64,000 nt of DNA from CABQCM01 sp965145485 (GCA_965145485.1 CBCTCU010000009.1:8707-72706); one strand, 5' to 3'. Shown: positions 8,962 through 18,560, counted from the first letter of the stretch. Notes: generated by a model not told the origin, from the sequence alone. A program made the numbers and translations.

Positions 8962-11900
8962 TTACTTTACATACGGCTGGTCAAAATGGCAGTCACGCGG
9001 GGTATCGGCAACCACCTTTTCGATGTACTCTTTGGGATAGCTCCAGATTTCCTTGACATCTTCCTCAAAGGTGCGCTCAGGCGCCTCGAAATTCGTCGCC
9101 CATTCTTTGCCTTCCTCGGTCGAGAGCATCTCCTGGATTTTCTGGGTGTAGAATTTCAGTTCCTTATACTGGGTCGAGGTGATGAAACCATCGCAGTAAT
9201 AATCCTGCCACATCACGCCCGGAATGCCGCCCCCCTCGTACATGGCCTTGAGATAGGGGAACAAAGCGGTTGTGGTGTCGATGCAGGCTCCTTTGAGGGT
9301 CGTGTCCTCCAGGTTATAATCCACCACATACTTGGAATCGCCGTAATACGGATTGATCAGAGTGTCCCGCATATGGGCGATCATCGGCAGCTTGGACATG
9401 GTCAGGCCGGCCAGCGTGGAGTACTTGGTCATCTCGTAAGTTTCGGTCGGGGTCAGCGGGATGCCGTCGTAGTTGCTGCCGCCGAAGATCACGCCCGAGG
9501 CGGAGAGGATCTCCGGGATGACAGCGTTGCGGCGCTGCTCGTAGTAGAACTGGCGGTAATGCGGATTGGTGGTGGTGGGGGAGATCCCGGCAGCCAGCCA
9601 GGTCGACCCCTCATAGCGGATCCACAGCCGCGCATTGTCGATATCGGCCGTCTCAAACATGGTCTTATAGTCCTTAATGCGGGCGAGGGTACGGTAGACG
9701 TCCAGCTCGGCAACCGCGCGGGAACGCTCCTTGTACACGCCGGTCGAATTGGTAAAGTTGTACGCGCCGTAATGGGTCTCCTCATAAGTGCCGTCCTCGC
9801 GCGGGTCGATCTCGTCAAAGGAGGCGTAACTCGACCCATAGGCGGCGTTGAGGCTGGCAATGTCGGGATAAATGGTTTGCAGCCACTCCCGGTATTGCAG
9901 AATACTGCGGGTATTGGCAAGGCCGAACCGCCAGTCATGGTCGATGGTCAGCCAACCCCAAGTATCCTCGGCCGCGATGGGCAGCACCCCGTCGCCCCGC
10001 ATCCAGTACAGATCGCCATAGCGCTGCAAGGTATACTTGGCGAGAATGCCATTGGCCTCGTTCATATCCTTGGAACCCCATCCGTTGTAGGTCCCATTGA
10101 TCTGCCCGCCGTTAATGTAATAGGCGTTGGTGGTCGAGGAGGTGGCGTTGTAGGGATAATTGCTGAACCCTTCCATCTCAAAGCCCATCACCCGCGCGGC
10201 GTCCATCATAAATTTGAAGGAGTCGTTGGCGTTGTTGTCATAGGCAAAGGCCATGGTGGAGGTCAGCAGGTTGATGCCCGCCTCTTTCATATTGCGCAGA
10301 TCGTTGATCGCCGTGCTCAGCGCGTCGGGCCCCATCTGGACGTTGGCGCGCATATCGACCATGCTTTGGGTGACAAGCAACGGCTCGCGGGTCCCGTCCT
10401 CTTTAATATGGTAATTTTCGTTATAGGGATTGAGTTCCACCGACAGGGAATCGCTCTCCACCTCGATGGGAATGTGCACGGTGGCGATATCGGGGAAATC
10501 TTGATGCATGATCTTGAGCGACACGGTGGTATTCCACGGCGCGGGCTGGACATAGATCACACCGCTGGTAGGCGACTGCTCATCGGCGCTGATTATGCTT
10601 TTGCTCTGGTAGGAGGACTGGAATTCCTCATACGATCCAATCCACTGGTTGCGCGTGATATTGTTGTAGCTGACGTATTCCACTGGATTAGGCTGGGTAA
10701 CTCCCCCCTCCTCTGTGACGGTAAACTCAAAGGTTGCCTCGCCTATCGAACGGCCGCCCACGTAGTTGGACGCCCAGCCGTTGGCCGTCTGCTCGTTGCG
10801 CAGCTGGGTATAAATGACGATCCGGTAATCCCCCGGCGACAGGCGATAGCGGTTGTTATTGATATCGGTGTGCTGCTGGATAAAGAGCAGCCACATATCC
10901 CCTTCCTCGCCCGGATAGAGGTAGTCGTAAAGGCGCTGCATGTAGTTGTCGGTCGACGGATTGATGGCCTGCTCGTAGACGCCCTCGCTGTTCTTTTTAA
11001 ACAGCGCCGGGCAGAAGTTAAAGGCGCCGTTGCCCTCGCTGTCGAGGATGGTGTTACCGGTGTTTTTAAAGCCAAAATTAAACCATACGATATCGTCCTG
11101 CGACGAGACGGTTCCCGACTTAATCAGCTCGCTGGTCTCATAAGCCGGATAATTGGTGCCCTGCGTGTCGTCAAAATTATACTTCCAGCTGGGTGCATAA
11201 CCATCCTGAATGTTTCCGGCGACATAGCCGTTGTAGGTAAACTCAAAGTCAATCTCTCCCGGCAGATTGCAGTCAAAGTAGTTGCCGGCGGAGTCCTCAT
11301 ACCGGTCGGGCTCCTCATAGGTCGTCGCGCTGATGTGCAGCGGCGTCACCGGGAAATAACTGGTGAGGGTGTACTCAATGGGCACCGCGTCGTAAGCGGT
11401 CACATTTTTGGGCATGGTGTAATGAAGCACGGACCCGTTGAGCTCGATGGTACCGCTGACCTTTTCGGCGTTGTCGTATTTGTTGAGCGTGCCCAGACGC
11501 GCCGCCGCATTGGAGGCCGGCGTATAAATCAGCTTGCCGTCGTCGGTAATGCCGCAGTTCTCCACATCGGCGGCCTCCGGATTCTGCCCGTACTGCTCAA
11601 GCAGCGCCTCCACGTCCTCCAAATTAGCTTCCCCGTTGTCCACAAAGTCCTCGCCGGTCGCATTATAATAGGCGTCCCGGCTGGCATAATACCGTTCTTC
11701 CCCTGTCATATCGGCTGGAAACACTGTAATCAACTCCACGGAATATTGTAATATGAGCAACGCATCGGCGGCATCGACCACCCCATTGCCGTTTGTGTCG
11801 GCCGCCACGAGCGCATCACCGGTCAGCTCCGTGAGCTGAACCGAATACTGTAGCACCCTGAGCGCGTCGCTCGCATCGATCGTGCCGTTGTTGTCCACAT

Positions 11901-12000
11901 CCCCTGTCGGGACATTTCCCACAGCCGAAGCGGGCGACCATGGCGCTGACAGCATGCAACAACACAGCAGCAGGGCCAACGCCATTTTGTAGATTCGCAT
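8962..12000 (-). CDS. secreted protein with N-terminal type I dockerin and GH42-like C-terminal region
   Basis: The 1012-residue product has a signal peptide (residues 1-26, ending SPASA), then a type I dockerin (about 33-90) with two calcium loops, DVDNNGTIDASDALRVLQYS and DTNGNGVVDAADALLILQYS. A long beta-rich middle follows, and from about residue 560 an alpha/beta region whose LNAAYGSSYASFDEIDP (about 715) and preceding lines resemble family 42 beta-galactosidase-type TIM barrels. A glycosidase is therefore inferred, without an identified catalytic pair. The ATG at 12000 is chosen because GGAGGG lies just before it and the signal peptide follows; the frame is open further upstream. N-terminal dockerins are less usual than C-terminal ones. 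Its terminator is at 8912-8957. Confidence 0.75.
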   Translation of the reverse strand: MRIYKMALALLLCCCMLSAPWSPASAVGNVPTGDVDNNGTIDASDALRVLQYSVQLTELTGDALVAADTNGNGVVDAADALLILQYSVELITVFPADMTGEERYYASRDAYYNATGEDFVDNGEANLEDVEALLEQYGQNPEAADVENCGITDDGKLIYTPASNAAARLGTLNKYDNAEKVSGTIELNGSVLHYTMPKNVTAYDAVPIEYTLTSYFPVTPLHISATTYEEPDRYEDSAGNYFDCNLPGEIDFEFTYNGYVAGNIQDGYAPSWKYNFDDTQGTNYPAYETSELIKSGTVSSQDDIVWFNFGFKNTGNTILDSEGNGAFNFCPALFKKNSEGVYEQAINPSTDNYMQRLYDYLYPGEEGDMWLLFIQQHTDINNNRYRLSPGDYRIVIYTQLRNEQTANGWASNYVGGRSIGEATFEFTVTEEGGVTQPNPVEYVSYNNITRNQWIGSYEEFQSSYQSKSIISADEQSPTSGVIYVQPAPWNTTVSLKIMHQDFPDIATVHIPIEVESDSLSVELNPYNENYHIKEDGTREPLLVTQSMVDMRANVQMGPDALSTAINDLRNMKEAGINLLTSTMAFAYDNNANDSFKFMMDAARVMGFEMEGFSNYPYNATSSTTNAYYINGGQINGTYNGWGSKDMNEANGILAKYTLQRYGDLYWMRGDGVLPIAAEDTWGWLTIDHDWRFGLANTRSILQYREWLQTIYPDIASLNAAYGSSYASFDEIDPREDGTYEETHYGAYNFTNSTGVYKERSRAVAELDVYRTLARIKDYKTMFETADIDNARLWIRYEGSTWLAAGISPTTTNPHYRQFYYEQRRNAVIPEILSASGVIFGGSNYDGIPLTPTETYEMTKYSTLAGLTMSKLPMIAHMRDTLINPYYGDSKYVVDYNLEDTTLKGACIDTTTALFPYLKAMYEGGGIPGVMWQDYYCDGFITSTQYKELKFYTQKIQEMLSTEEGKEWATNFEAPERTFEEDVKEIWSYPKEYIEKVVADTPRDCHFDQPYVK

Positions 12001-12388
12001 GATATGCTTTCCCTCCATCTCCTCAAGCGATCCCCTTTTGAGCCAGCCAGTAAAACCCAACGCGAAATATTTCTGTGATTTTACGAAAATGTTATGCAAA
12101 GCCACAGGTTTCATGGTATCATGATACATAGGATTTCACTTTACCAGTTGGGTTTTCCTTTGACGAGTACATATCCAAAAGGCGAATGCTTTCCAAATTT
12201 GTACCCATTATAACACATCTTCTAAAAAATAAAAGACTAAATTTAAAAAACTGGGAAAATTATCGTTCTAATCTGGAGAACCGTGCATGGGGCGGTGGAC
12301 AAAGCAAAATTCCTTGTGATAAACTGGGATTAAAATCGCACTCAAATGCATATTGGAACCAGTTGAATAAGGAAGGAGAGTTCCATCG
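12001..12388. other. divergent intergenic region
   Basis: Holds the presumed start signals of the dockerin gene on the - strand and of the IscR-like gene on the + strand. A 12-bp palindrome GTATCATGATAC sits at 12116-12127, inside the probable 5' leader of the dockerin gene. A weak + strand promoter candidate TGGACA-18-TAAACT (12296-12325) precedes the regulator. Confidence 0.45.
12207..12215 (-). promoter_or_regulatory. extended -10 promoter candidate for the dockerin gene
   Basis: On the - strand the bases read TGTTATAAT, an extended -10 element. No good -35 is present. It would give a leader of about 200 bases. Confidence 0.45.
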
Positions 12389-12796
12389 ATGAAAATATCC
12401 ACCAAGGGGCGGTATGCCCTTCGCCTGATGGTCGACATAGCCTCCCGGCAGGCTGACCTGCCTGTCTCGCTGAAAGAGATAGCTACACGGCAAAATATAT
12501 CGATCAAATATCTCGAGCAGATTGTCACCCGCCTTTGCCGGGCGGGCCTGCTGGAAAGCGTTCGTGGGCCCCAGGGGGGATATTTGCTGACCCGGCGGCC
12601 CGAAGAGTATACCGCTGGGGATATCCTGCGGGTAACCGAGGGTAGCCTCGCGCCGGTGGCCTGCCTGGTTGGGAAATACAACGAATGCCCCCGCCGCGAC
12701 AGCTGCCCTACCCTGCCCTTTTGGACTGGGCTGCGCGACGTCATCGACCAGTATATTGACAGCGTCACCCTCAAACAGCTAACCGCTGGCGCCTAA
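12389..12796 (+). CDS. Rrf2/IscR-family transcriptional regulator
   Basis: A 135-residue winged-helix DNA-binding protein: MKISTKGRYALRLMVDIA is the signature Rrf2 start, followed by the recognition region ISIKYLEQIVTRLCRAGLL and the wing GPQGGYLL. Three cysteines at residues 92, 100 and 106 (ACLVGKYNECPRRDSC) match the iron-sulphur ligand arrangement of IscR, so it probably senses cluster status or redox. No iscS or iscU lies beside it, which is unusual for a true IscR; it may control the flanking genes or act elsewhere. AAGGAAGGAG lies eight or so bases before the ATG. Confidence 0.88.
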   Translation: MKISTKGRYALRLMVDIASRQADLPVSLKEIATRQNISIKYLEQIVTRLCRAGLLESVRGPQGGYLLTRRPEEYTAGDILRVTEGSLAPVACLVGKYNECPRRDSCPTLPFWTGLRDVIDQYIDSVTLKQLTAGA

Positions 12797-12929
12797 AATG
12801 CAGTAACAACGGCGCAGAGGGCAGAGGTCTTGCTTTGCGTGCTTTTCCATTGGTGAGATGGAGAAAGCAAGCGAAAGCCGAATGGTTGCTTCGTACAAAA
12901 ACCTTGACTTTTGGAAAGAAGGTTACTTT

Positions 12930-15900
12930 ATGCGGTTTCGGCACAGCCTGACCACGCTTCTCGCCGTCCTGCTTCTCCTGGGCACATTTCGCACGGATTA
13001 TGCTGTGTCGGCCCACACCGGCAATGCATCCCAGGCCGCTTTGACCCAGGAGGATGTTTTATCCATCCTGACCGGTTCGGAGGCATACGCCGATGACGAG
13101 ACCGTAGAGCTTTGCCTGACGCTGGATACGCCCGGCGCCGCCGACCGCATCGAGCAGGGAACGGATGAAGCAGAAGCCGTTCAAGCGGTTGCCTGCGAAC
13201 AACAGGCCCTGTTAGAGAAACTGCGCGCCTCCATCGAGGGGAGCGAACTGGTCGCGAGCAACGGATACCTGGTCAACACTTTGACCGTGCGCGTGCCGGC
13301 CCAAGCGGCCGCGGCGGCAGCCGCATTGCCGGGGGTGGCCAACGCCGCGCGCGCCGGATGGTATACCCTCCCGGTTTTGCCCGCCTCCGAAGAGGCTGTG
13401 GCCGGTAGCACCATGCAGCCGTCGGCCCAGTCCCAGGCCGGGCAGGGACAGGTGATTGCGGTCATCGACACAGGAATCGATTTATCCCATGAGGCGATGA
13501 CCCTGGACGATCCAAGCGCGGTCAAGTTGACCAGAGAGCAGGCCGGTGCGTTGATCGAGTCGATCGGTTACGGGCAATATTATAGCGATAAGATACCCTT
13601 TTACTATAATTATGCCGACGGCTCTACCGCGATGCTGGATCAAACCAATCAGCAGCACGGGATGCACGTAGCCGGTATCTGTGCAGGCAACTCCGATACC
13701 CTGCAAGGGATCGCGCCACAGGCCCAGATCCTGGCCATGCGGGTTTTTGGCGAGGGGTCGCAGGAAGCCCCCGACTACGCCGTGGTGGCCGCTGTGGAAG
13801 ATGCGGTGCGCCTTGGCGCCGACGTCATCAACCTCAGCCTGGGCAGCTCGTTTGGATTCTCCTCCCTTGGCAGCGAGGCCTATCAGGAGGCGGTCGCGGC
13901 CGCCAGAGAGCGTGGCATTCTCGTGGTTGCGGCGGCCGGCAACGACGGGCGTTCCGACGTCGTTCAAGCCAACGGACGAGCCGCTTATGTCCTAGGCGAA
14001 TCCCTGTACGATAACGCTACCGTCAGCGCGCCGGCATGCTATGACGGCTTCGTGTCGGTGGCCGCAGCGAAAAACGCTCAGGAGCTGGCCAGCTTTAGCT
14101 CCTTTGGCCCTGCGCCCGATTTGTCCTTTTCCCCTTTTGTCACGGCGTTGGGCGTGGACATCAACTCAAGCCTCAATGCCAATGAGTACGGCAGCAAAAG
14201 CGGTACTTCCATGGCCGCGCCGGCGGTATCGGGCGCTTTTGCGGTTTTAGCCCAGTCGCTGGCCGACCGCGGGATGCTTCCCGAGGGAACGCAGCGTGCC
14301 GATCTGCTATCCGCCATATTGATGAACACGGCTCAACCGATAGCATCGGGCTCCCGGACTGTCAGCATCCGGGGACAGGGGGCGGGGCTGATTGACCTCG
14401 ACGCAGCCACCGCCGCCACCGTAATCGCGGTCGCCAGCGACGGCCGCCCGGTGATCGAGCTGGGCCGTTTGTATCCGGACGAGCAGCCGGTGATCGAAAT
14501 CCCCCTGACTCTCCACAATCTGGGGACGCAGCGGGTGGAATACCGCGTTGTCTCTCAGCCAGTGCTGACGGAGGATACCGCAACCACCTCCCTCTACTGC
14601 CGTGCGCTGGACGGTGCGCTCATGGAGGCTTCGGATGCCCTCGTTTCCCTGGATGCGGGAGAAAGCAAAACGGTTGTATTCACCTTATATCTTCCGGTCG
14701 CGGCAAAGGGATATGTCGAGGGCTATCTCTATTTAGCCGGCGATGGCGCGCCCGATCTGAGCGTCCCCTATCTTGGTTTTGCCGGCGAATGGGAGGACCC
14801 CATGGTGATCACCGAGGGGGAATACGCGCCCATACTGGCCTCCCCCACCCTGGAAGGGACGTCGATCGTGTATCAGCCGACCACCGTCCTCTCCCCCAAT
14901 GGAGACGGCTACGGCGATATGGCGGTGCCTCTTTTTTATCAGCTGCGCAATGCGCTGCAGACCGAATATTCCCTTTATGACGCCAACGGAAACCTCGTGG
15001 CCGAATGCGCGCGTTACCAGGGGGTTCCCAAGGACAGCTATACGCTGCTGCGTTCCGGCGGCCTGACCGCCAAAGCCTTGGAAGGCAGCGGCATGCTTTA
15101 TCTCTTCACCGTTTACCTCTTTGATTCGTTCACCAATACCTACCGCCCTCTGGCCGACGGCAGGTACACAATACAAATCACCTTAACCGCTGAGGACGGC
15201 ATATCGGAGTCCATTCAGCTTCCCCTGCAAATTGATACCACCTCGCCTATCCTGGCGTCGGCCTACGGCAATGCCGACCAGGCGATCATCCTTTGGTCAG
15301 AGGCTCTGCGGGCCGACGGCGCGGCGGTTTTGTACGATCCGGATACCGGCGAGGCGGTCGACGACGCACAAGCCTATCTGGATGCCGATGGCGCCCTCCA
15401 TATCCTCCCCGGCCGGCACCGCCGTCTGGGCCTTGCCGTGGCGGACGAAGGGCTCAATCTTGCCTACTACACCCTGGAATTCACGCAGGATGGGGTCTAT
15501 GCTGCGGTGTCCGATCCTCTGCCGAGCCGCCGCACGCTCGATCCGTCGGCTGCCAGCGGGACGGCGGATGGTTTTACCTGGGTGACTCCCCCGCCCGAGG
15601 CCATAGGCCTTGATACCCCTGGCTATGACCCGGAAACCGGCTGTATCACCCTGACCGCGCGATCCCCCTCCTCCCCTCTCAACCTGCGCTATGCCGGTAG
15701 CGGGCAACCCGTGCTGTGGTCGGCCGACGCACAAGACCCCACCCTGCTCACCATACAGTTGGAAGTGAAAGAGGGCTATCACGCCTTCACCATTGTGGAC
15801 GATGGGTTTGCTGATGAGCTGACCGGGGCGTACTATGCCGACCTGACCCCGCCCGAAATCCAGACCGACCTTACGGCGCAGCAGGCTTCCTGGCTGCCCG

Positions 15901-16343
15901 ATTACTTGGAAGGAATTCTCCCGGCGGGTGGAGAACTGGATTTTATGGTCACACTGCAGGACAATCAGCCTTACGGCATGACCGGTGCACTCAACAATAC
16001 TGTGCTCTGGGCCGGGCAGCAAAGCCGCTGGACAACGTCGTTTTCCCTGACGGCTCAGGAGGGGGCGGTACTGCGCATCGCCTGCCTGGATGCTTTGGGC
16101 AACTACACCGAGCAGGCCTATCTCATCACCAGTAGGGACTGGCAAAGGGGAGATATCAATGGGGATGGACAGGCCGACGCTGCCGACGCCCTGATGATAT
16201 TGCAGCACTCGGTGCAGCTCTTACAATTGAATGCGGCGGAGCAGGCGGTAGCCGATACCGACAGCAGCATGTCGGTCGACGCGCTCGACGCATTGTATGT
16301 GCTTCAGTATAGCGTAGGGCTTCTGCCTTCCCTCTATTTTTAG
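12930..16343 (+). CDS. secreted subtilisin-like (S8) protease with C-terminal dockerin
   Basis: The 1137-residue product has a signal peptide (residues 1-29), a propeptide-like region, and an S8 catalytic domain with Asp in AVIDTGIDLS (about 180), His in QHGMHVAGI (about 242), Asn in AAAGNDG, and Ser in GTSMAAPAVSG (about 424). A large PA-like insertion lies between His and Ser, and Fn3-like beta domains follow, as in lactocepin/C5a-peptidase relatives. SPNGDGYGDMAVPLFYQL (about 653) resembles a FlgD/Ig-like repeat. A type I dockerin closes the protein (about 1075-1135, DINGDGQADAADALMILQHS). Start at ATG 12930 with GGAAAGAAGG upstream, although the frame is open to 12858. Confidence 0.9.
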   Translation: MRFRHSLTTLLAVLLLLGTFRTDYAVSAHTGNASQAALTQEDVLSILTGSEAYADDETVELCLTLDTPGAADRIEQGTDEAEAVQAVACEQQALLEKLRASIEGSELVASNGYLVNTLTVRVPAQAAAAAAALPGVANAARAGWYTLPVLPASEEAVAGSTMQPSAQSQAGQGQVIAVIDTGIDLSHEAMTLDDPSAVKLTREQAGALIESIGYGQYYSDKIPFYYNYADGSTAMLDQTNQQHGMHVAGICAGNSDTLQGIAPQAQILAMRVFGEGSQEAPDYAVVAAVEDAVRLGADVINLSLGSSFGFSSLGSEAYQEAVAAARERGILVVAAAGNDGRSDVVQANGRAAYVLGESLYDNATVSAPACYDGFVSVAAAKNAQELASFSSFGPAPDLSFSPFVTALGVDINSSLNANEYGSKSGTSMAAPAVSGAFAVLAQSLADRGMLPEGTQRADLLSAILMNTAQPIASGSRTVSIRGQGAGLIDLDAATAATVIAVASDGRPVIELGRLYPDEQPVIEIPLTLHNLGTQRVEYRVVSQPVLTEDTATTSLYCRALDGALMEASDALVSLDAGESKTVVFTLYLPVAAKGYVEGYLYLAGDGAPDLSVPYLGFAGEWEDPMVITEGEYAPILASPTLEGTSIVYQPTTVLSPNGDGYGDMAVPLFYQLRNALQTEYSLYDANGNLVAECARYQGVPKDSYTLLRSGGLTAKALEGSGMLYLFTVYLFDSFTNTYRPLADGRYTIQITLTAEDGISESIQLPLQIDTTSPILASAYGNADQAIILWSEALRADGAAVLYDPDTGEAVDDAQAYLDADGALHILPGRHRRLGLAVADEGLNLAYYTLEFTQDGVYAAVSDPLPSRRTLDPSAASGTADGFTWVTPPPEAIGLDTPGYDPETGCITLTARSPSSPLNLRYAGSGQPVLWSADAQDPTLLTIQLEVKEGYHAFTIVDDGFADELTGAYYADLTPPEIQTDLTAQQASWLPDYLEGILPAGGELDFMVTLQDNQPYGMTGALNNTVLWAGQQSRWTTSFSLTAQEGAVLRIACLDALGNYTEQAYLITSRDWQRGDINGDGQADAADALMILQHSVQLLQLNAAEQAVADTDSSMSVDALDALYVLQYSVGLLPSLYF

Positions 16344-17063
16344 CCGGATATATCCCAATTGAACCATTCGCCTACTGAGGCCTTCCCATGCCTTGGAAGG
16401 GCCTGCTATCGACGCTCTCTTCAGGGGGCGTCGGAATCGCCTCTGGCTCCTGGCGCTCCGCCATCCGGCGGCAGAGCAGCGACCCCGCCGGTTTCGATAT
16501 TCCGATATAAGGAAACATGTGCGTTCCTTATCAATGCCTGGTTTGCCTGCCCTCGGCCCTACCAGGAAGGTTATTGGGCCAAAGTGGAAATCAAAACCAC
16601 TCGTAACCGAGCGATTTGCGGTGCACTCGTTCAACCAGATTTTTTATGTTCAAAGCGGCAAAAATAAGAGGAGCGGTTTCACCGCTCCTTTCCCTATGGT
16701 CGTGGTTGCCAAACGCTCCGTTGCTTGCTGGATGGAATCCAACACTTAGGATATCTGGTTGTGTGATACGCCGGCATTCCCAAACGGCCTGGATCGGGTA
16801 TCACATGAGAGGAGTTCGCTGCCTTTTTCGGGCATTGCAGGATGTTTGCATAGCCGACGCTACATCCCAACAGGTCAGACGCACCGACGCCGCAAAAAGT
16901 CCACCGCCAAAGATGCCACTACTAGCGGTATTCCTTTTATGCCGATACGACCGAATCAGCCGCCATCAGGCCGTGCGTGGGCTGCGGAGCCGTGTCGCTT
17001 TTCTTTGAAAGAATGGGCTGATATCTGGATTTGCGGCCCAGATGTCCCAACAGACGCACTGCG
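16344..17063. other. intergenic region without supported gene
   Basis: No reading frame here resembles a known protein. It contains a GGCC-TTCC/GGAA-GGGCC hairpin near 16378-16402 and a clearer terminator at 16662-16692. Confidence 0.45.
16662..16692 (+). terminator. hairpin terminator candidate
   Basis: AGGAGCGG (16669-16676) pairs with CCGCTCCT (16682-16689) around TTTCA, followed by TTT. It is 320 bases after the protease gene, so it may end that transcript or an unseen short RNA. Confidence 0.55.
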
Positions 17064-17291
17064 TTACGGCAAGTCCGGATAATGGGTGTCATCCTCAAAC
17101 TGGCGCCTTGGACTGTCAGTGAGAGGAACATCGTATAAATCCGTATAAGATTCCAATTCTTCCTCATCGGTGGCCGGTGTTGGAATCAGACCTGTGCATT
17201 CGGTGCTCGACGCAACCGTGCTGATACTGTCAAAGGGCATATTTTGCGCCCGCTGCCCGGCCGGCTTCGCTGCCTTATGCTTTTTATTCAA
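17064..17291 (-). CDS. small conserved hypothetical protein (CTGLIP-type)
   Basis: A 75-residue protein starting at TTG (17291) with AAAGGG nine bases upstream. The N terminus is Lys-rich (MNKKHKAAKPAGQ), followed by SISTVASSTECTGLIPTPAT and a Glu/Tyr-rich tail with EEELESYTDLYDVP. From general knowledge, short proteins with this S-T-A-S-S-T-x-C-T-G-L-I-P core recur in Clostridia as unnamed conserved proteins. No membrane helix or known domain is visible, and no function is proposed. It is the next gene after the XRE regulator on the same strand, 135 bases away. Confidence 0.7.
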   Translation of the reverse strand: MNKKHKAAKPAGQRAQNMPFDSISTVASSTECTGLIPTPATDEEELESYTDLYDVPLTDSPRRQFEDDTHYPDLP

Positions 17292-17426
17292 AGTGATTCA
17301 CCCTTTCTGGTAGACTGCATGTATAGTGTGCGGCGTTTCGGCATCATCTATTCATAAGGCATTGGTTTCCGGCATCAAAAAACCGTTCTGCACTGCTACG
17401 GCAGAACGGAAGCTCATGGGACTAGG

Positions 17427-17732
17427 TTATTCCATTTCTTTTGGCTTGCGGTATTCTTCGATCATTTTCATTTCTTCGGGAGAATATAACTCGATCATTT
17501 CCTCCTTGAGTACGATAGGAAAATCGGTTCTTCCGACCAGATAGTCGATAGAAACATCAAAGTAGTCGGCCAACATACACAACCTCTCGATGCTTGTCGA
17601 GGTTTTGCCATTTTCCAAGTCGCTGATTTGGGTACGTGTGATTCCAAGCAGGTTTGCGAGGGTAAGCTGGGTGCATTTCCGCGATTTGCGCAGTGTCTTT
17701 AGCCGCTGCGCAAAAATAATTTTTGAAAACAT
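17427..17732 (-). CDS. XRE-family HTH regulator
   Basis: A 101-residue Cro/CI-type regulator. The HTH covers about residues 6-60 (QRLKTLRKSRKCTQLTLANL, then GITRTQISDLENGKTS), followed by SIDYLVGRTD, the usual end of this domain, and a short acidic tail rich in Glu and Met. Start at ATG 17732 with AAGGGGGT upstream; a longer frame to 17813 would run back through the promoter. Two mirrored 15-bp sites flank its -10 box, strongly suggesting autoregulation. Confidence 0.9.
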   Translation of the reverse strand: MFSKIIFAQRLKTLRKSRKCTQLTLANLLGITRTQISDLENGKTSTSIERLCMLADYFDVSIDYLVGRTDFPIVLKEEMIELYSPEEMKMIEEYRKPKEME

Positions 17733-17752
17733 GGCGTTACCCCCTTGACAAA

Positions 17753-17804
17753 GTAGGCAAAATCTACTATTATATTGTACGTAAGCATCGTAGATTACAC
17801 CTAC
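17753..17804 (-). promoter_or_regulatory. promoter with paired inverted operators for the XRE gene
   Basis: The - strand -10 box TATAAT is at 17769-17774. It is bracketed by two copies of GTAGATT-NNN-CCTAC in opposite orientation: 17753-17767 (on the - strand) and 17790-17804 (on the + strand). Each copy is itself an imperfect GTAG-N7-CTAC palindrome. Centres are 37 bp apart, between three and four helical turns. Confidence 0.65.
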
Positions 17805-17813
17805 GATTGTCAA

Positions 17814-18464
17814 TCAACACAACTTAAATATGGCTGGCCTTGCTCATCTATAACAAATATTGCCTGTTTCTTGGGCCTAGCCAATGATTGCCGTCGCCAA
17901 AATATTGTGCCCCGTTATCTCTAGCATCTGGGCGGCAGGACAATTGTTGTGTGTATTTACTGACGCATAAGGCAAAACATCATTTCATCCAAGCGCCGAA
18001 TGCGGCGCGATATCCACCATCGCCAAACTTGTCTACCATCGCGCAACGAGTCCTTTGCATCGAAAAATGGCATCTTTCCTATAAATAAGTTTAACCAATC
18101 CACAATCTGCGTGCAATGGTAAAACTTGCTCGAGCCATTTTGTGATGCAAAATTTTCTTGCTTATAATATAGCATAGATAGAAGGGATTATCAAGAAAGA
18201 ATCCCAAAAATATTGGGAAAATTTTCACGTCCCCATGGGCACCGATAACAGCATTCACCGATTCCCCTAAAAAGCCGTTTCGCCGGTATTGTGCGAAACG
18301 GCTTTACTTTGTGCTTCAACATAATTTAACATCCGATTTGACCGTCGCAATTCGCATTAACCGCCATCATTATTATACAAATATTGCTATAAATCAACAA
18401 TTTCCATTGCACTACAAACGACATGCAGCTGTACAAATTGTTGTGTGTAATTTTTGAAATCAAA
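17814..18464. other. AT-richer intergenic region without supported gene
   Basis: No frame with recognisable similarity. A 72-codon - strand frame at 17957-18175 exists but has no supporting signal. A CCCAA/TTGGG hairpin lies near 18209-18225. Confidence 0.4.
18271..18305 (-). terminator. strong hairpin, terminator-like
   Basis: AAAGCCGTTTCGC (18271-18283) pairs perfectly with GCGAAACGGCTTT (18293-18305). The - strand has TTTTTAG after it. It lies beyond another terminator, so its transcript is unknown. Confidence 0.6.
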
Positions 18465-18510
18465 AGAACACAGCCCGGCCGTGGACTGGCCGGGCTGTGT
18501 TCTACTAAAA
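18461..18510 (-). terminator. terminator of the membrane-protein gene
   Basis: A perfect 16-bp stem, AGAACACAGCCCGGCC (18465-18480) with its complement at 18488-18503, followed on the - strand by TTTTGATTT. It is about 55 bases after the stop codon at 18561. Confidence 0.88.
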
Positions 18511-18560
18511 CATATCATGCACTAAAAACCAAACGATATCATCCCCTGCACCGCGATACC

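Noticed and set aside
8755..11751. A 998-codon + strand open frame with AAGGAGG and ATG at 8755
   Set aside because: It is antisense to the dockerin gene, runs through that gene's terminator, lacks domain similarity and has shadow-type composition.
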